Shown: piece by piece, positions 1-5,512 of the stretch
Layout of the letters: the number at the start of each line of letters is the position of its first letter
How positions within the stretch are numbered: position 1 is the first letter of the stretch
NCBI GenBank assembly: GCA_002503055.1
Contig: DAQX01000010.1
Coordinates: 1 to 6,337 of the forward strand
Origin: Euryarchaeota archaeon UBA86
Lineage (GTDB): Archaea > Thermoplasmatota > Poseidoniia > Poseidoniales > Thalassarchaeaceae
Direction: 5' to 3'
DNA length: 6,337 bases
Notes under the pieces: model-generated
Databases searched by the model: none
What the model was told of the DNA's origin: nothing
Seen by the model: only the letters and a program-made list of their open reading frames with translations
Made by a program: the position numbers and the translations under genes

Positions 1-18
1 CCGTTCCTAACGGAACGG
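1..18. repeat. Perfect 7-bp inverted repeat (hairpin) at the window edge
   Basis: CCGTTCC (1-7) and GGAACGG (12-18) are perfect inverted complements separated by TAAC. The hairpin ends one base before the first ATG of the protease reading frame. It could be the 3' end of an upstream RNA or gene, a protein-binding dyad, or part of a longer structure cut by the window edge. There is no T-run after it, so a simple terminator call is not supported. Confidence 0.5.
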
Positions 19-19
19 A

Positions 20-811
20 ATGGTGACATGCAGGGGCAGGCCTGAAATCACGCGGCCAAGTAGACTGATTGTGGACGAGTCATTGGCTAGCTCAGCCATT
101 AATCCTAAACCAGGTCATTCGGAGATTCGCGGTTATTGGAAAACATGGCTAGTAATCTCAACATTCTGTGTAATTTGGTTTGCTGGAACGATGCTGGCTA
201 TCGTTGCACTATTCATTGGTCTAGATTTATTCGGGATATCGCAGTCATTTTCTATGCATTTGTCAATCTCTCTGGCCTACCTAGTTGGCATTCCACTAAC
301 ACTACTGTTCATGTATTCGGACAAACAACTACCAGATTTGTTGAGCAAGTTCACAATAGAATCGGGAAAACAAGCAATGGCTTTGATGGTAGCAATTCCT
401 GTTATAATTTCGATTGTTGACTTCATCTTAGTGATCGGATATGGACTTGTATACGAATTTGCTTTCGGAATACCCGAGGTCAACACAGAGATAGGCGTAG
501 ATTGGGGTTCCGGACCTGTTGCACTTGGATTGGTAATTACCTCTACAGTAATCATTGCTCCAATCGCAGAGGAGTTGATGTTCAGAGGATACCTACTAGA
601 TTCGATTAGAAAGATGCACGGAGACTGGATTGCGATAGTAATCAGTTCCCTGATTTTCGGCCTCATTCACATTGAACTTTACACTGTCGGAATGGCAATG
701 ATTGGCGGATTAATTTACGGATATGTAAGAATTAGGACAGGGAGTCTGTGGCCATCAATCATTGGCCATATGATTTGGAATGGTATTGCATTAGTTGTGA
801 CTTATCTCTAG
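20..811 (+). CDS. CPBP-family intramembrane metalloprotease (Abi / Rce1-like)
   Basis: This is a polytopic membrane protein of up to 263 residues with the conserved CPBP (PF02517-type) core. Motif 1 is EELMFRG, with E184, E185 and R189. Motif 2 is FGLIH, with H217. The last motif is GHMIWN, with H250 and N254. These Glu and His residues form the metal and catalytic site in Rce1-like proteases. Hydrophobic segments lie roughly at 43-69, 82-98, 119-145, 167-183, 203-219 and 245-262. Family members cleave prenylated or other membrane substrates, but the substrate here cannot be told. The start is uncertain. ATG at 20 is the first codon after an in-frame stop at 8-10, yet the first 17 residues are polar and unremarkable. 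GTG at 71, giving MDESLASS, is a good alternative and leaves all helices intact. The stop codon abuts the 3' end of the minus-strand sRNA candidate. Confidence 0.88.
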   Translation: MVTCRGRPEITRPSRLIVDESLASSAINPKPGHSEIRGYWKTWLVISTFCVIWFAGTMLAIVALFIGLDLFGISQSFSMHLSISLAYLVGIPLTLLFMYSDKQLPDLLSKFTIESGKQAMALMVAIPVIISIVDFILVIGYGLVYEFAFGIPEVNTEIGVDWGSGPVALGLVITSTVIIAPIAEELMFRGYLLDSIRKMHGDWIAIVISSLIFGLIHIELYTVGMAMIGGLIYGYVRIRTGSLWPSIIGHMIWNGIALVVTYL

Positions 812-878
812 TGTCGCTCAGATCGCCCATCACTCGCGACGCCCGAAGCGCCCGGTGCGGTCCCTCATCACTGCGACA
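812..878 (-). ncRNA. Candidate box C/D sRNA guiding 16S rRNA 2'-O-methylation
   Basis: Read on the minus strand, the order is as follows: 5' stem TGTCGC (878-873), one A, box C GTGATGA (871-865), 12 nt (864-853), a hairpin GGCGC-TTCGG-GCGTC (852-838), four bases GCGA, a 12-nt guide GTGATGGGCGAT (833-822), box D CTGA (821-818) and 3' stem GCGACA (817-812). The two stem arms pair perfectly and sit where a C/D kink-turn needs them. The 67-nt length is typical of archaeal C/D sRNAs, which assemble with L7Ae, Nop5 and fibrillarin. The guide pairs with the universal decoding-centre segment of 16S rRNA. The target base opposite the fifth guide nucleotide upstream of box D is C1402 (E. coli numbering). 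No clear C'/D' pair is visible. With no promoter seen between this RNA and the zinc-ribbon gene 31 nt upstream, processing from that transcript's 3' region is likely. No expression data are available. Confidence 0.62.
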
Positions 879-909
879 GTTGCGGATGGGTTAGTGGCTA
901 TGGAGTCTA

Positions 910-1095
910 TCACATGATTGCGCCGCAGGCTCCGCAGTACAGTTCTTTCTTCGAGCTGTCCCTCTGCATACTCCACTGGCCACAAGCAGGACATGGTGGC
1001 AGTCCCTTCTCACTCGCCTTGACTACAGGTCCTCTACGGCGCTTCTTCCGGTCTGGCCGGAACCATCCCTTCTTCGGCCTCTTCACCTTCGGCAT
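910..1095 (-). CDS. Small basic zinc-ribbon protein, function unknown
   Basis: This 61-residue protein has two parts. The N-terminal 30 residues contain 14 Lys/Arg, including a KKRRR run near residues 17-21. The C-terminal half is a zinc ribbon with two knuckles, CPAC at 35-38 and CGAC at 54-57, spaced C-x2-C-x15-C-x2-C. This build resembles small ribosomal or nucleic-acid-binding zinc-ribbon proteins, so RNA or DNA binding is likely, but I do not recognise a named family. The start ATG (1095-1093) is preceded by only a weak purine patch. The four-Cys pattern argues that this frame is real and that the open frame opposite it (914-1132, + strand) is a shadow. The gene is divergent from the D-amino-acid oxidase and lies just upstream of the sRNA candidate on the same strand. 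Confidence 0.75.
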   Translation of the reverse strand: MPKVKRPKKGWFRPDRKKRRRGPVVKASEKGLPPCPACGQWSMQRDSSKKELYCGACGAIM

Positions 1096-1118
1096 GAGTC
1101 TCAGAGTTGCGAGAGAGG

Positions 1119-1137
1119 GGACCCTTCAATAGGGTTC
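1119..1137. promoter_or_regulatory. Inverted repeat in the divergent intergenic region
   Basis: GGACCCT (1119-1125) and AGGGTTC (1131-1137) form a 7-bp dyad with one G-T wobble and a TCAAT loop. It lies between two divergent genes, 24 bp from the zinc-ribbon start and 56 bp from the oxidase start. A shared operator or an RNA hairpin in one leader are both possible. No convincing TATA box could be assigned for either gene. Confidence 0.3.
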
Positions 1138-1192
1138 TGAAAGCAGACTTGTCCGTCGACGCAATCATGAGGTGTATGCACTTGCCAAGATT

Positions 1193-2128
1193 ATGCGATG
1201 CACCGTAATTGGGGCAGGAGTTTCTGGTCTTTCTTGTGCAATCAGGTTACTGGAGTCTGGCCATCAAGTCGAAGTGGTTTCTGACAAGTACAGCCCGGAT
1301 ACTGTATCTGATGTGGCGGCAGCAATTTGGTATCCCTTCCTTGCGGCACCAGTTGACAAGGCCGACCGATGGGGTTTGGAAACATATGCTGAATTGGAGA
1401 GGTTTGTGAAAGAAGTTCCAGAGGCTGGAGTCACAATGCGTGATGGTAGGGAATACCTCAGAAATGTTGTAGATCTCCCAACATGGGGAGGTAAAATTGC
1501 TGCATTCCGAGTTCTAGAAAGTGATGAGATTCCTAGAGGTTATGTCTTTGGATGGGAATTCAGAGCGCCGGTAATTGAGATGCCATTGTATATGCCATGG
1601 CTAAAGTCGAAAGCAGAGAGAATGGGTTGCACATTCAGACAGGATAAGATTAGTGATCTATCAGAAGTTCCAGGTGATGTTATTGTCAATTGCGTTGGAT
1701 TAGGTGCTCGCGAATTGTGTGATGATGAGGAAGTCGTTCCAGCGCGTGGGCAGATTTTATTCATCGAACAGGACCCTGGAGTAGGGCACTTTGACCAGCA
1801 ACCCGAGACCCTAACCTACACAATTCCTAGAAGTGATGTGACAGTTCTAGGAGGTACTGCCCAGGTTGGCGACTGGAGTCTCGAACATAGGCCCGAAGAT
1901 GATGATTTGATTTTGGGTAAAGTCGAGGCCTTATGGCCTGACTTGGACAGAAGTAAGATTATCGGAGGAGATGTTGGTCTGAGGCCTTCAAGAAGCGAAA
2001 TTCGTCTCGAAGTTGAAGAGATTGAAGGAAGGACTGTTGTCCACAACTATGGACACGGAGGAGCAGGTGTTACACTATCTTGGGGATGTGCAGAAGAAGT
2101 TGTTTCACTCATAGAGGGCATTCAATGA
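1193..2128 (+). CDS. D-amino-acid oxidase-like FAD-dependent oxidoreductase
   Basis: The product is predicted to oxidise D-amino acids to 2-oxo acids with release of ammonia and hydrogen peroxide, using FAD. The protein has 311 residues from ATG 1193. The N-terminal Rossmann dinucleotide motif is GAGVSG (7-12). Next comes the DAO-type segment AAAIWYP near 42-48. TYTIPR near 208-213 aligns with the region of the active-site Tyr of eukaryotic DAO. GLRPSR (R264) matches the carboxylate-binding Arg motif GxRPxR. The C-terminal segment VVHNYGHGGAG (282-292) followed by WGCA fits the classical DAO signature. The family usually runs 330-350 residues, so this is slightly short but complete. ATG 1193 is chosen because it puts the first beta strand at the N terminus; GTG 1172 is an alternative. 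The stop overlaps the next ATG. D-aspartate rather than neutral D-amino acids cannot be excluded as substrate. Confidence 0.87.
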   Translation: MRCTVIGAGVSGLSCAIRLLESGHQVEVVSDKYSPDTVSDVAAAIWYPFLAAPVDKADRWGLETYAELERFVKEVPEAGVTMRDGREYLRNVVDLPTWGGKIAAFRVLESDEIPRGYVFGWEFRAPVIEMPLYMPWLKSKAERMGCTFRQDKISDLSEVPGDVIVNCVGLGARELCDDEEVVPARGQILFIEQDPGVGHFDQQPETLTYTIPRSDVTVLGGTAQVGDWSLEHRPEDDDLILGKVEALWPDLDRSKIIGGDVGLRPSRSEIRLEVEEIEGRTVVHNYGHGGAGVTLSWGCAEEVVSLIEGIQ

Positions 2129-2658
2129 ATGAAGAAACAGAAATTTTTGATATCGTAGATGGCCGTGACGAAGTAATTGGGAGTGCTAGTCGCGAAGAAG
2201 TTCATAGGAAGGGACTGAAGCATAGATCTGTACATCTGCTAGTTTTCAATAGAAAAGGCGAAGTTCTACTGCAGAAAAGATCGATGCAGAAGGATACATT
2301 TCCCAATACTTGGGACTCTACGGTTTCTGGACACGTAGACTCTGGTGAGAACTACGACCAATCAGTAATCCGAGAATCAAATGAAGAAATGGGAATTAAA
2401 TTTGACAGTGTTCCAGATAGAATGTTCAAGATAGCAGCCTGTGAAGAAACTGACCATGAGTTCTGCTGGGTATACTGCCATCACCACGATGGGCCATTTT
2501 TCCCCAATGAGGATGAAATTTCAGAGGTGAAGTGGTTTTCTCCAGAAGAGCTAGAGAATTCGCCACTACATGATTCGTCGGTTTTCTCACCAGCATTCTC
2601 ACTAATCTGGAGAATGCTGATGAGAAATTCAGAAAGCGACTCTAGTATGCAGATTTAG
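2125..2658 (+). CDS. NUDIX hydrolase, IDI-like subgroup
   Basis: This 177-residue protein carries a complete Nudix box from G69 to I91: G-x5-E-x7-RE-x2-EE-x-G-I. The metal-binding glutamates are E84, E87 and E88. A beta-rich segment (VHLLVFNRKGEVLLQKRS) precedes it, and TFPNTWDSTVSGHVDSGE leads into the box. The N terminus, FDIVDGRDEVIG, is typical of the YfcD/IDI-like Nudix group, which hydrolyses uncharacterised nucleoside-diphosphate-type substrates. It is not a type 1 isopentenyl-diphosphate isomerase, because the catalytic Cys of the CSHP motif is absent (SGHV here). ATG 2125 overlaps the oxidase stop as ATGA, with GAGGG (2114-2118) as ribosome binding site, so translation is probably coupled to the oxidase. 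The 3' end overlaps the convergent glutamine synthetase by 17 nt. The substrate is unknown. Confidence 0.88.
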   Translation: MNEETEIFDIVDGRDEVIGSASREEVHRKGLKHRSVHLLVFNRKGEVLLQKRSMQKDTFPNTWDSTVSGHVDSGENYDQSVIRESNEEMGIKFDSVPDRMFKIAACEETDHEFCWVYCHHHDGPFFPNEDEISEVKWFSPEELENSPLHDSSVFSPAFSLIWRMLMRNSESDSSMQI

Positions 2659-3649
2659 TTGTAGTAATCACTACTGCACCAATCTTGTATGGGTCGCCAT
2701 TTGAAGACGGTCTCCTATCCTCGAGCCTGCCCTTCCAACCATCCTCTATCGTGCCGATTGGTATCCTAATGGAAGCCCCTCTGTCCGATACGCCGTAAGA
2801 GAATTCGTGGATAGACTGCGTCTCGTGGAGCCCGGTTAGCCTCTGCTCGTTGTGAGCGCCATAGACATCCATATGCTTCTTGATATTCTGTCCGAAGGCC
2901 TCGCATATCTCACTCAGAAGTTTCTCGCCCCCGATTTCGCGCATCTTGCCATCACTGAAGTTGACATGCATACCTGAACCATTCCAGTCAGTAGCCCCTA
3001 ATGGCTTTGGATGCCATTCAATTTCTAGACCGTACTTCTCAGCATTCCTTTCAGCCAAATAGCGCGATACCCAGATCTGATCTCCAGCTTCCTTCGCACC
3101 CTTTGCAAAGATTTGGTACTCCCACTGGCCCACAGCCACCTCAGCGTTAATCCCCTCTACATTTAGGCCGGCATCTAGGCACATATCCAAATGTGCCTCG
3201 ATAATATCTCTGCCATACGCGTTGCTTGCTCCGACGGAACAATAGAACTGCCCTTGGGGAGTCTGGTCTCGAGGGAATCCATAGGGTAGATTGGTCTCAG
3301 GATCCCATAGGAAGTACTCCTGCTCATAACCAAACCAGAAGTCATCATCGTCCTCTTCTATTGTCGCCCTCCCATTGGTATCATGAGGGGTGCTGTCAGC
3401 ATTCAGGACCTCGCACATCACCAAGTAACCGTTAATCCTGTCTGGATCGGGACAAATGAAAACTGGCTTCAAGAGGCAATCTGAATCTCCTCCTTCAGCC
3501 TGTAGAGTTGAGGAACCGTCGAATGACCACATTGGACATTCATCTACAGTTCCGCCAAAATCTGATCTGATCATCGTTTTACTTCTCAAGCTCTGTGTTG
3601 GTTCGAATCCATCTAGCCAGATGTATTCCAATTTTGACTTAGTCACCAT
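2642..3649 (-). CDS. Glutamine synthetase, type II (eukaryote-type GSII)
   Basis: The enzyme makes glutamine from glutamate, ammonia and ATP in the cytoplasm. At 335 residues it matches the short GSII family (about 330-370 residues), not the GSI of about 440-470 residues common in archaea. The beta-grasp N-terminal domain includes YIWLDG (9-14), PMWSFDGSST (39-48) and KPVFICPDP (61-69). The catalytic domain shows FGYEQEY (E109, E111), NAEVAVGQWEYQ (E170, E177), DWNGSGMHVNFS (H228), YGAHNEQRLTG (E268), RGASIRIP (290-297) and EDRRPSSN (310-317). All metal- and substrate-binding motifs are present. The start is ATG 3649. AGGTGA (3659-3654) lies five bases upstream, and the frame upstream of this ATG has no family similarity. 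GSII normally forms a decamer. The gene is divergent from the MFS gene across an AT-rich control region. Confidence 0.96.
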   Translation of the reverse strand: MVTKSKLEYIWLDGFEPTQSLRSKTMIRSDFGGTVDECPMWSFDGSSTLQAEGGDSDCLLKPVFICPDPDRINGYLVMCEVLNADSTPHDTNGRATIEEDDDDFWFGYEQEYFLWDPETNLPYGFPRDQTPQGQFYCSVGASNAYGRDIIEAHLDMCLDAGLNVEGINAEVAVGQWEYQIFAKGAKEAGDQIWVSRYLAERNAEKYGLEIEWHPKPLGATDWNGSGMHVNFSDGKMREIGGEKLLSEICEAFGQNIKKHMDVYGAHNEQRLTGLHETQSIHEFSYGVSDRGASIRIPIGTIEDGWKGRLEDRRPSSNGDPYKIGAVVITTTKSAY

Positions 3650-3653
3650 AGGC

Positions 3654-3659
3654 TCACCT
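3654..3659 (-). promoter_or_regulatory. Shine-Dalgarno site of the glutamine synthetase
   Basis: AGGTGA on the minus strand lies five bases before ATG 3649. It decides the start against the upstream in-frame ATG at 3727, which would add a 26-residue extension absent from GSII enzymes. Confidence 0.7.
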
Positions 3660-3687
3660 GAATACAATACGGTACTTATAATGAATG

Positions 3688-3696
3688 TATGTATAG
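3688..3696 (-). promoter_or_regulatory. Candidate TATA box for glutamine synthetase
   Basis: CTATACATA on the minus strand would place transcription start about 25 nt downstream, near 3666. That gives a leader of roughly 17 nt that keeps the Shine-Dalgarno site. TTATAA at 3676-3681 is a rival but would start transcription too close to the start codon to include it. A third AT-rich stretch is at 3761-3773. The choice is by spacing only. Confidence 0.35.
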
Positions 3697-3735
3697 ACAA
3701 TAATGTAGATTCTATAGATAGTATCATTAATTGTC
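3696..3735. promoter_or_regulatory. Imperfect 40-bp dyad upstream of the glutamine synthetase
   Basis: The outer arms GACAATAATG (3696-3705) and CATTAATTGTC (3725-3735) are inverted complements apart from one extra A. The centre is a second dyad, GATTCTATAGATAGTATC (3708-3725). The element lies just upstream of the candidate TATA box and within the divergent promoter region, as expected for an operator or activator site. The region is AT-rich, so chance symmetry is possible. Confidence 0.35.
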
Positions 3736-3901
3736 CTCTTTTCTGAACAGATGTATAATATTCTATATTTATGTGGCAGTTAGCTAATCATTGTTAGAAA
3801 GAAACCCTTTGCAAAGAGTCAATTGTTCAGCCATGAGTTCTACAAACTAAATGGAGTGAAATCAAGGCAGGTTGATAGCCAAAAGAGTCTGGAATTAGAA
3901 T
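3736..3901. other. Remaining intergenic region ahead of the MFS gene
   Basis: No gene was found here. It holds an AT-rich stretch TATAATATTCTATATTTATG (3754-3773), a perfect 10-bp palindrome CTTTGCAAAG (3807-3816), and the 8-mer AAAGAGTC twice (3813-3820 and 3882-3889). It must contain the MFS promoter, but no TATA box sits at convincing spacing. GGAATTAGAAT just before ATG 3902 offers only a weak ribosome binding site. Confidence 0.4.
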
Positions 3902-5152
3902 ATGGCCTTGAAGGACGCTTGGGCGATCCCAGAGTTCCGCCGCTTGCTGATAGGTAACGGTGTCAACATGCTGGGTAGCTCAATATTCATCATCGGCATG
4001 GGATGGACAATTGCCCAAGTCGGTGGAGCTAAGGCATACGGCCTGGTATTCACGGCCTACTTCCTTGGGCATCTACCTCTGCTACTTTACGGAGGAATGG
4101 TAGTAGACAGGATGCCCAGAAGAACCGTCGCTCTAGTCGCGGATTTATCCCAAGCTGTTCTCGTTTCGATTGCGATGTTAGCCTTGATGGCTGGCTTTGA
4201 TGTGATCAATACATTACTCGTTATTACTTTCCTCACAGGAGGAGCGGGTGCGTTTTCAATCCCTGCCATAGGAGCTTTGGTTCCGGACTTAGTGGAAGAG
4301 AATATTCTCCCTCAGGCTAATGCCCTGAGAGGTGTGGCGATGACTGCTGCTTGGATGCTTGGTCCACTAATTGGCGGGACTACTGTGGAGAAATGGGGCA
4401 TTGAGGCTTGTCTGTTCTTGGATGTACTGACTTTCCTGTTTAGCGGGGTGGTTCTTTGGACTATCTCAGAAATTCCAATCGAGAGAGATGAAGATTCGGA
4501 GAACCTGCGTGAAGAGATAGTCGAGGCTTGGGCTTTCGTCAAGACTCAGCCATGGCTATTTGCAGGTATTATCATGTTCATGATTTGGCATGTTGGAGAC
4601 TCCGCCATTGAGATTGGAATCCCTTTCATCATTGAGAGTAAGGATTTGGGAGCAAGAGAGTTCGGTCTGTTTGGAGCGGTCGGTGCAGGAGGGGCAATGA
4701 TTGGCTCAGTAATTGCAGGCATGAGGCCAATTCCAAAGGAGTCCAGAGGGACGGTGTTCTACATTTTCATTGGAGGGATTGCCTGGTGCATGCTGATGTG
4801 GGCTATGCCTATCCCATTCTGGCTAATTCTATTGTTTGCACTCATTGAGGGAATTCTAGGAGGAACTCTGGGCGTGATTTGGAGAACCACAATGTCAGAT
4901 AGTGTGGATCAGCATCTGCGAGGCAGGGTAAACTCTCTCGATGCTATTGGATCTCTAATATTCATCCCACTGGCTCCGGTTCTTGGCGGATGGATGATTG
5001 AGACGACCAATGTTCTGACAACATACTCAATCGCTGTCGCCATCATGGTTCTGACGACTACTGCAGGATTGATTGTGCCCTCATTCAGGAGATTCGATAG
5101 AATCGAACATCCGGACTTTCCGATTACTCTTGATCAAAATCGATCTGACTGA
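3902..5152 (+). CDS. MFS transporter, MFS_3 / EntS-like exporter family
   Basis: This is a 416-residue integral membrane protein of the length and hydrophobic pattern of a 12-helix major facilitator. The loop between helices 2 and 3 carries motif A, GGMVVDRMPRR (64-74). A polar, acidic central loop (about 190-210, IPIERDEDSENLREE) divides the two six-helix halves. In the second half, LRGRVNSLDAIG and PLAPVLGGWM are typical of the MFS_3 group that includes the enterobactin exporter EntS and macrolide efflux proteins. The N terminus, ALKDAWAIPEFRRLLIGN, is also usual for this group. An exporter driven by a proton or sodium gradient is likely, but the substrate cannot be predicted. ATG 3902 is the natural start since the family motif begins at once. 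The last 29 nt overlap the convergent membrane-protein gene. Confidence 0.88.
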   Translation: MALKDAWAIPEFRRLLIGNGVNMLGSSIFIIGMGWTIAQVGGAKAYGLVFTAYFLGHLPLLLYGGMVVDRMPRRTVALVADLSQAVLVSIAMLALMAGFDVINTLLVITFLTGGAGAFSIPAIGALVPDLVEENILPQANALRGVAMTAAWMLGPLIGGTTVEKWGIEACLFLDVLTFLFSGVVLWTISEIPIERDEDSENLREEIVEAWAFVKTQPWLFAGIIMFMIWHVGDSAIEIGIPFIIESKDLGAREFGLFGAVGAGGAMIGSVIAGMRPIPKESRGTVFYIFIGGIAWCMLMWAMPIPFWLILLFALIEGILGGTLGVIWRTTMSDSVDQHLRGRVNSLDAIGSLIFIPLAPVLGGWMIETTNVLTTYSIAVAIMVLTTTAGLIVPSFRRFDRIEHPDFPITLDQNRSD

Positions 5153-5477
5153 CATCTACTGAGAACCACTTCTGATAGTAGTCAAACTGTATTTTGACTA
5201 CTATCGCCAGTAAGACGAGATACAATGTCCAAGCGGCGGCTGTCCGCCCCATCATTATTGGCAACTCAACAAGAACTAGGCCATCGAACAAGATACATGT
5301 CACAGCATATACTACCCTTCCTAGCGTCATGAAAATGCTCTCCCCCTCTTGCGCTAGAACCCTCTTGACTCGGTTCTCTCGCCACTTGTCTGCCGATCTC
5401 TTCAACCTCCAGAATGCTGCCTCTGCTTCCTGTTCATTATCGATGAACAAATCGGGAGGCTCAGATTTCGCATCCAC
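5124..5477 (-). CDS. Small two-helix membrane protein of unknown function
   Basis: I do not recognise this protein. From GTG 5477 it has 117 residues. An acidic N terminus (1-19) is followed by a basic, probably helical segment (22-42, rich in Lys/Arg). Two hydrophobic helices lie at about 54-76 and 79-97, and the tail is acidic (SQIDFDQE). Both ends would lie on the same side of the membrane. The start is uncertain. TTG 5516 would overlap the ABC gene stop as TTGA, and ATG 5537 or ATG 5603 would overlap it more deeply and add a segment of no clear character. It follows the peptide ABC ATPase closely on the same strand and may be the last gene of that transcript. Its 3' end overlaps the MFS gene by 29 nt. 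The reading frame is supported by its amphipathic and membrane pattern only. Confidence 0.6.
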   Translation of the reverse strand: MDAKSEPPDLFIDNEQEAEAAFWRLKRSADKWRENRVKRVLAQEGESIFMTLGRVVYAVTCILFDGLVLVELPIMMGRTAAAWTLYLVLLAIVVKIQFDYYQKWFSVDVSQIDFDQE

Positions 5478-5512
5478 ATTATCGCCAGAGGGTCTGATGC
5501 AAAGTATTGTCG

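Noticed and set aside
827..833. GTGATGG on the minus strand as box C' of the sRNA
   Set aside because: Only five bases would remain between it and box D, too few for a guide. The segment makes better sense as the guide itself.
812..909. tRNA gene in the GC-rich gap
   Set aside because: No acceptor stem, T-loop or anticodon arm could be arranged on either strand.
914..1132. 72-residue plus-strand ORF
   Set aside because: It is antisense to the zinc-ribbon gene and has no recognisable motif. The four-Cys ribbon supports the minus strand.
2125..2658. Type 1 isopentenyl-diphosphate isomerase
   Set aside because: The catalytic Cys in the CSHP motif is replaced (SGHV), and a complete Nudix box for hydrolysis is present.
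3650..3727. 26-residue N-terminal extension of glutamine synthetase from ATG 3727
   Set aside because: The translated stretch is hydrophobic, unlike GSII N termini, and runs through the promoter-like region. A good Shine-Dalgarno site precedes ATG 3649.
3650..3901. NrpR-type nitrogen operator
   Set aside because: No GGAA-N6-TTCC element was found in the region.
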